From: JAODBQ01 sp047602055
GTDB lineage: Bacteria > Actinomycetota > Acidimicrobiia > Acidimicrobiales > Ilumatobacteraceae
Length of the DNA: 64,000 nucleotides
Reading direction: 5' to 3'
Assembly: GCA_047602055.1 (NCBI GenBank)
Contig: JASGIG010000001.1
Coordinates: 3,720,001 to 3,784,000 of the forward strand
Part shown: piece by piece, positions 59,896-64,000 of the stretch
How the letters are laid out: every line of letters begins with the position of its first letter
Numbering within the stretch: the stretch's first letter is position 1
Position numbers and translations under genes: made by a program
The notes under the pieces: model-generated
Told to the model about the DNA's origin: nothing
What the model saw: the letters and a program-made list of their open reading frames with translations, nothing else
Database searches by the model: none

Positions 59896-61595
59896 CAGCG
59901 GGCCATCCGCCGGGGGCTGCGCCCCCTCGGCGCCTGCGGCGCCTGCCCCATCCCCGCCCGGCTCCCCGGCGGTCGCTCGGTCGGCTGGCCGTCTCCGGCC
60001 CCAGGGCCGGCGACGGCCAGTTCGCGCTTGAGGACCTTGCCGCTGGCGTTGCGCGGCAGCTCGTCGACGAACGTCACGGTCTTGGGCACCTTGAAGCGGG
60101 CGAGGTGCTCGCGCACGTGGGCGCGCACCTGCTCGGCCGACAGCCGGGCCCGCGGCTCCTTGACGACGAACGCCGCCAGCACCTGACCGAACTCCTCGTC
60201 GGGCACGCCGACCACGGCGGCCTCGTGGATCTTCGGGTGATGGTTGAGCAGCTCCTCGACCTCGGACGGGAACAGGTTCTCGCCACCGGAGACGACCATG
60301 TCGTCGTCACGGCCGTCGACGTACAGATGGCCGTCGGGGTCGAGGTGGCCCATGTCGCCCGACGACAGCAGACCGCGGATCTGCTGCTTGGTGCCTCCGT
60401 CGGTGTAGCCCTCGAAGCGGGCGCCGTTGCCGACGAAGATCCGCCCGGAAGCTCCGGCCGGCACCTGCTCGCCGGCGGCGTCGACGATCTCGACGCGCAC
60501 GCTGTCGACCACCTTGCCGACGGTGGTCGGGTGGCGGCGCAGGTCGGCCGGCGTGGCGATGCTGGCGACGGCGACCTCGGTGGAGCCGTAGGTGTTGTAG
60601 ACGACCGGACCGAAGCGGTCGGCCAGCTCGGTGGCCAGCTGGCCGCCGAGCGCCGACCCGCTGGTGGCGACGATCTCCAGGCTGGACGTGTCGACGGCAG
60701 CGAGCACCCGGGGGTCGAGGGCGACGATCCGCCGCAGCATCACCGGTACGGCGATCAGCACCCGGGCGCGGTGCTCCTCGATGCTGCGCAGCGTCTCCTC
60801 GGCGTCGAAGCGAGGTGCGATCACGGTGGTGGCGCAGCGGACGATGCCGAACATCAGGTGCGACATGCCCCAGGCGTGGAACAGCGGCGACGGCACGACC
60901 TGCGTGTCGCGGGGCCGCAGCGGGATCCGCTCCAGCACCGCGGCCACCGCCGGCAGCGCGCCCGCCGAGGCCCCACGCGTCGCCCCCTTGGGGCGGCCGG
61001 TCGTGCCGCTGGTGAGGATGACGACGCGCCCCTGGTGGCGGACCGGCGCGGTGCGGTCACCGCTGGTGGCCATCGCCGCGAGGTCGCTCCCGCCGACGAT
61101 CGTCGCTCCCTCGACGTCGCTGCTCGTCGCCTCGGCGACACAGGCGGCCTGCTCGGCGAACGAGCCGTCGTGGACGACGATCGAGACGCCCTCGGCGGCG
61201 ACGACGTCGGCCAGCTGCGGGCCGGCGAAGCCGGTGTTCAGCAGCACGATGTCGGCACCCGTCTTCGCCGCGCCGAACAGGGCGTCGGTGAACGAGCGGT
61301 CGTTGCGGGCCAGTACGCCGACGGTGACGCCGGGGCCGGCACCGAGCTGGCGCAACCCGGCGGCGACGCCGTCGGTTCGCTTCCACAGCTGGCGGTAGGT
61401 GATCGCCCCGTCCGGGTCGACGATCGCCGCCCGGCGCGGATCGCGCTCGACGGCCGACGCGAGCCCCGCGGCCGTCGTCGCCCCCCAGGGCAGGGCGGCA
61501 GCGAAGCCGGCCAGCAGCCGGTCCGGCCGCTCGAACGGGGCGAGGTTCGCTCTGGCGAGTGCGCCGAGCGCAGCGAGCTGGCGGGTCACGGCCAT
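59895..61595 (-). CDS. Acyl-CoA synthetase (AMP-binding)
   Basis: Activates carboxylic acids by AMP ligation to CoA, 566 aa. ILTSGTTGRPKGATRG is the P-loop, YGSTEVAVASIATP the A5 motif, YVDGRDDDMVVSGGENLFPSEVEE the hinge and A8, NASGKVLKREL the catalytic Lys. The last 26 residues (from about ERPPGSRAGMGQAPQAP) come from the dispersed repeat, so the original stop was probably replaced. ATG 61595. Confidence 0.88.
   Translation of the reverse strand: MAVTRQLAALGALARANLAPFERPDRLLAGFAAALPWGATTAAGLASAVERDPRRAAIVDPDGAITYRQLWKRTDGVAAGLRQLGAGPGVTVGVLARNDRSFTDALFGAAKTGADIVLLNTGFAGPQLADVVAAEGVSIVVHDGSFAEQAACVAEATSSDVEGATIVGGSDLAAMATSGDRTAPVRHQGRVVILTSGTTGRPKGATRGASAGALPAVAAVLERIPLRPRDTQVVPSPLFHAWGMSHLMFGIVRCATTVIAPRFDAEETLRSIEEHRARVLIAVPVMLRRIVALDPRVLAAVDTSSLEIVATSGSALGGQLATELADRFGPVVYNTYGSTEVAVASIATPADLRRHPTTVGKVVDSVRVEIVDAAGEQVPAGASGRIFVGNGARFEGYTDGGTKQQIRGLLSSGDMGHLDPDGHLYVDGRDDDMVVSGGENLFPSEVEELLNHHPKIHEAAVVGVPDEEFGQVLAAFVVKEPRARLSAEQVRAHVREHLARFKVPKTVTFVDELPRNASGKVLKRELAVAGPGAGDGQPTERPPGSRAGMGQAPQAPRGRSPRRMAR
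59902..59978 (-). repeat. Dispersed 77-bp repeat, copy 2
   Basis: Reverse-complement match of 24841-24916, inside the 3' end of the acyl-CoA synthetase gene, where it encodes ERPPGSRAGMGQAPQAPRGR. The frame is the same as that of the like-worded frame in copy 1. Confidence 0.65.
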
Positions 61596-61656
61596 CGCCG
61601 AACCATACAGAGAGGACTATGGTGCGCGTACCGTCACCCCGAAGCGAGGTCGTGCC

Positions 61657-62031
61657 ATGGCCGAATCGTCGGCGCCAGTGTGGAAGCAGCTGTTCGACGC
61701 CGCCGAGCGGACCGTCGGGACGCGGGTCAACGAGCTCGCCCGCAGCGAGAACTTCGCGATCATCGCCGGGCTCACCGCCCGGCTGCAGCGCGAGGCGGCC
61801 GAGCGTGGCGAGCGGATGTCCCGCCAGTTCCTGCACATGGCCAACCTCCCCGCCGGCAGCGACGTCAACCGGCTGCTCGCTCAGATCGCCAAGCTCGAGC
61901 GAGAGGTGCGCGAGCTGCGCAAGCAGATCGACGACGACGCGACGCCGGCGCGTCGCCCGACGACACGAAAGGTGGCCAGCGATGGCGGACTCCGTCAGCC
62001 CCGCACGCGTGCTCGACAGGATTCGGCGTGA
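61657..62031 (+). CDS. PhaE/phasin-like PHA synthase accessory protein
   Basis: The 124-aa product is helical: LFDAAERTVGTRVNELARSENF and RLLAQIAKLEREVRELRKQ form amphipathic helices, with a basic tail. This suits a granule-bound phasin or small PhaE-type subunit for the synthase encoded next. The stop lies 50 bp inside phaC. GAGGT precedes ATG 61657. Confidence 0.65.
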   Translation: MAESSAPVWKQLFDAAERTVGTRVNELARSENFAIIAGLTARLQREAAERGERMSRQFLHMANLPAGSDVNRLLAQIAKLEREVRELRKQIDDDATPARRPTTRKVASDGGLRQPRTRARQDSA

Positions 62032-63079
62032 CCTCGACCGCAACCGGCTGCGGCTGCGCAACGGCCTGAAGCACCTCGCCGGCGTCGGCCTGCCCGACGT
62101 GGCGAAGACGCCGTACGAGACGGTCTGGACGCGCGACAAGGTCCGGCTGAACCACTACCTCAGCGACAACCCGAAGGCCTCGCCGCCGGTGCTGCTGGTG
62201 ATGAGCCTGGTCAGCAAGGGCTACATCCTCGACCTGCGCCCCGGGAACAGCTTCATCGAGGCGCTGATGGCCAACGGCCTCGACGTGTACGCGCTGGACT
62301 GGGGCGTCCCCGACGCGGCGGACGCCGAGAACTCGTTCGAGACCTACTGCGACGAGTACCTGCCGCGCGCCGCCGAGGAGGTGCTGGCCCACAGCGGTGC
62401 CGACGACCTGCTCGTCTACGGCTACTGCTTCGGGGCCGTGCTGTCGCTGCTGTTCCTCGCCGGCCACCCGGAGATCCCGGTGCGGGCGTTCGGGATCATG
62501 GCCACACCGGTCGACTTCAAGCTGCTCGGGGCGACCAACCGGATGTTCGCCGAAGGGCGCATCGACGTGGACGACCTCGTCGACGAGACCGGCAACCTTC
62601 CGGCGAACTACGTCCTCGACGGGATGAAGACGCTGAGCGTCACCGGCGACCTCGTCGGCTACGCCAACCTGCTGAACCGCCTCGACGACAGCGAGTACAT
62701 CGCCGCCCACCAGGCGCTGATCGGCTGGGCGCAGGACCACATCCCGTTCCCGGGCGCGTGCTTTCGCCAGACCGTCGACTGGCTGATGAAGGGTGACGGG
62801 CTGGTGCGCGGCGAGGTCGAGATGGGTGGGCGCACGGTCGACCTGCGCTCGATCGACTGCCCGGTGCTCAGCGTGATCGGCGAGGTCGACCACATCGTCC
62901 CGCCGGATGCCACCAAGCCGATCATGGACGTGCTCCCCGACATCGAGGAGCTGCGCTACAAGGCCGGCCACGTCGGGCTGATCGTCGGCAAGACCGCGCA
63001 GCGCAACTCGATCCCGGGCATCGCCGCCTGGCTGCTCGCCCGCTGCGATCCCGACACCGTGCCGGAGGCCGCCCGATGA
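61982..63079 (+). CDS. phaC: PHA synthase, class III PhaC-type
   Basis: Polymerises 3-hydroxyacyl-CoA into storage polyester. The 365-aa protein has TVWTRDKVRLNHYL, the lipase-like box YGYCFGAVLSLLF with catalytic Cys, GEVDHIVPP with Asp, and AGHVGLIVG with His. About 360 aa fits class III, which needs a PhaE partner; the gene before it may be that partner. Start ATG 61982 overlaps it. Confidence 0.92.
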   Translation: MADSVSPARVLDRIRRDLDRNRLRLRNGLKHLAGVGLPDVAKTPYETVWTRDKVRLNHYLSDNPKASPPVLLVMSLVSKGYILDLRPGNSFIEALMANGLDVYALDWGVPDAADAENSFETYCDEYLPRAAEEVLAHSGADDLLVYGYCFGAVLSLLFLAGHPEIPVRAFGIMATPVDFKLLGATNRMFAEGRIDVDDLVDETGNLPANYVLDGMKTLSVTGDLVGYANLLNRLDDSEYIAAHQALIGWAQDHIPFPGACFRQTVDWLMKGDGLVRGEVEMGGRTVDLRSIDCPVLSVIGEVDHIVPPDATKPIMDVLPDIEELRYKAGHVGLIVGKTAQRNSIPGIAAWLLARCDPDTVPEAAR

Positions 63080-63609
63080 ACATCGCTCCCCTGACCGCCG
63101 ACGACGTCGACCGCGTCGTCGCCTTCTTCGAGCGGGTGCCCGAGGGCGACCGGACGTTCTTCAAGACGCCCGTGCTCGGCGACGAGTCGGTGCGCAGCTG
63201 GCTCGACGCCGACTCGATCCACCTCGTCGGCAGCGACGACGACGGCGACGACACGGTGATCGGCTACGCCGCGGTGGTCCCCGGCGTCGGCTGGTCCCGC
63301 CACGTCGGTGAGCTGCGCGTGGTCGTCGACCCGGAGCGCCGGCGCGAGGGCATCGGCGCGGCGTTGGCCAAGGCCGCGCTCGTCGCCGCCCTGCAGGCTG
63401 GCCTGTCGAAGGTGGTGGTCGAGGCGATCGCCACCCAGGACGCGACGATCGGGCTGTTCGCCGGCCTCGGCTTCCAGCCCGAGGCGCTGCTCACCGACCA
63501 GGTGCGCGACGCCGACGGTGCGCTGCACGACCTGATGGTCCTCGCCCTGCACGGCGACCAGACCTGGGCGACCCTCACCGCAGCAGGCCTCGACCAGATC
63601 CTCGATTGA
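63076..63609 (+). CDS. GNAT family acetyltransferase
   Basis: The 177-aa product has the GNAT core: GELRVVVDPERRREGIGAALA gives the Arg/Gln-x-x-Gly-x-Gly/Ala CoA loop, then DATIGLFAGLGFQPEAL and a C-terminal LMVLALHG strand. The ATG overlaps the phaC stop by ATGA, so it probably belongs to the PHA operon. Substrate unknown. Confidence 0.88.
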   Translation: MNIAPLTADDVDRVVAFFERVPEGDRTFFKTPVLGDESVRSWLDADSIHLVGSDDDGDDTVIGYAAVVPGVGWSRHVGELRVVVDPERRREGIGAALAKAALVAALQAGLSKVVVEAIATQDATIGLFAGLGFQPEALLTDQVRDADGALHDLMVLALHGDQTWATLTAAGLDQILD

Positions 63610-63611
63610 TA

Positions 63612-64000
63612 CCGGCATCGCCCTCGCGCTTGCCCGGCCGCCGTTCGAGACAGCCGTCGCCGCCCTCGACCTCGACCACCTCACCGAGGGCCGGTTCACG
63701 CTCCGCCCCGGCACGAGCACGCGGGCGATCCACGGGCAGCACCTCGGCGTGCCCTACGACCCACCCGTAGCCCGGCTGGCCGAGGCGGTGCGGATCATCC
63801 GGCCGATCACCACCGGGCAAGCCCGGCGTGTCGGCGAGCTCCCTGCGAGTTCTGGGACCTCGACCTCTCCACGCCGGCGATGGCCAAGCCGCTGCGCCCG
63901 CAGCTGCCGATCTGGGTGTCGGCGCCGCGCACACCGCTCGTGCGCGGCGAGCAGCGCCGGGCCTACGACCAGCGGATCGCGGAGACGTTCGTCCTCGACC
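63612..64000 (+). pseudogene. Broken LLM oxidoreductase gene (continues beyond window)
   Basis: Directly after the GNAT gene, without a start codon, the sequence reads TGIALALARPPFETAVAALDLDHL and GGRFTLRPGTSTRAI-like blocks, typical of LLM enzymes. Near 63835-63845 the frame must shift to read EFWDLDL and LRPQLPIWVSAPRTPLVR. The N-terminus is missing and the 3' part seems shortened, so it is a remnant. The end lies outside the window. Confidence 0.65.

Noticed and set aside
56761..60186. 1,141-residue plus-strand frame across dnaE and the hydrolase
   Set aside because: It spans several real minus-strand genes and has antisense-type composition. No start signal or domain supports it.

Overview
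The window is high-GC actinobacterial chromosome. Codon third positions are strongly G/C, GTG starts are common, and many gene pairs overlap by ATGA or GTGA. Gene content includes a mycothiol-type ligase (MshC-like), F420 enzymes (NpdG, LLM oxidoreductases), phosphatidylinositol-mannoside genes (PgsA, PatA, PimA-like) and a WhiB protein. On the minus strand the order thrS - HIT - pgsA - patA ... pimA-like ... pdxS - pdxT - yebC - ruvCAB ... yajC - secD - secF - apt follows the Mycobacterium tuberculosis order Rv2614c to Rv2584c. Many insertions of other genes and overall divergence argue against a mycobacterium. An Acidimicrobiia-like lineage is my inference and is not proven by the window.

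Layout. 1-6203: apt (cut by the window edge), secF, secD, yajC, tgt and queA, with related repeats on both sides of tgt. 6235-7977: a dienelactone hydrolase, then a DUF559/AbiEi-like gene between two identical 55-bp hairpin repeats. 7971-18781: ruvB/A/C, a large secreted Ig/HYR protein whose LPATG anchor is out of frame, a peroxiredoxin, yebC, pdxT, pdxS, an HtpX protease fused in frame to a DUF3048 lipoprotein, and lemA. 18778-31405: PimA-like glycosyltransferase, LLM oxidoreductase, PEP carboxylase, O-methyltransferase, an ApbE/ferric-reductase-like pair, a dual-specificity phosphatase, two large envelope proteins and a LuxR-type regulator.

31423-39902 is an integrated mobile element of about 8.5 kb. 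A tyrosine integrase lies beside attR, and the att direct repeats encode the same C-terminal peptide of the patA acyltransferase. The element carries excisionase-like HTH proteins, an ERF recombinase, a WhiB protein, a putative replication protein with iterons inside its gene, and a frameshifted HK97-type capsid protein. I see no terminase, portal or tail genes, so it looks like a phage satellite or a decayed prophage.

39861-50159: patA, pgsA, two small hypotheticals, HIT protein and thrS. Divergent from thrS is an operon of a 45-aa protein, a ribbon-helix-helix regulator and a DUF4097 protein, behind an array of TGACATNA sites. Then come plsC, mshC-like, npdG, an InhA/FabI reductase and a DUF255 remnant. 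50235-64000: a lipoprotein with a strong terminator, thiolase plus OB-fold pair, nitroreductase, dnaE carrying a 408-aa intein with a LAGLIDADG-type endonuclease, alpha/beta hydrolase, acyl-CoA synthetase, a PhaE/phasin-like protein with PhaC, a GNAT enzyme and a broken LLM gene.

Several genes, both host and element, carry frameshifts, and four of them are one base too long. Some may be sequence errors, so broken genes should be confirmed from reads before they are interpreted biologically.
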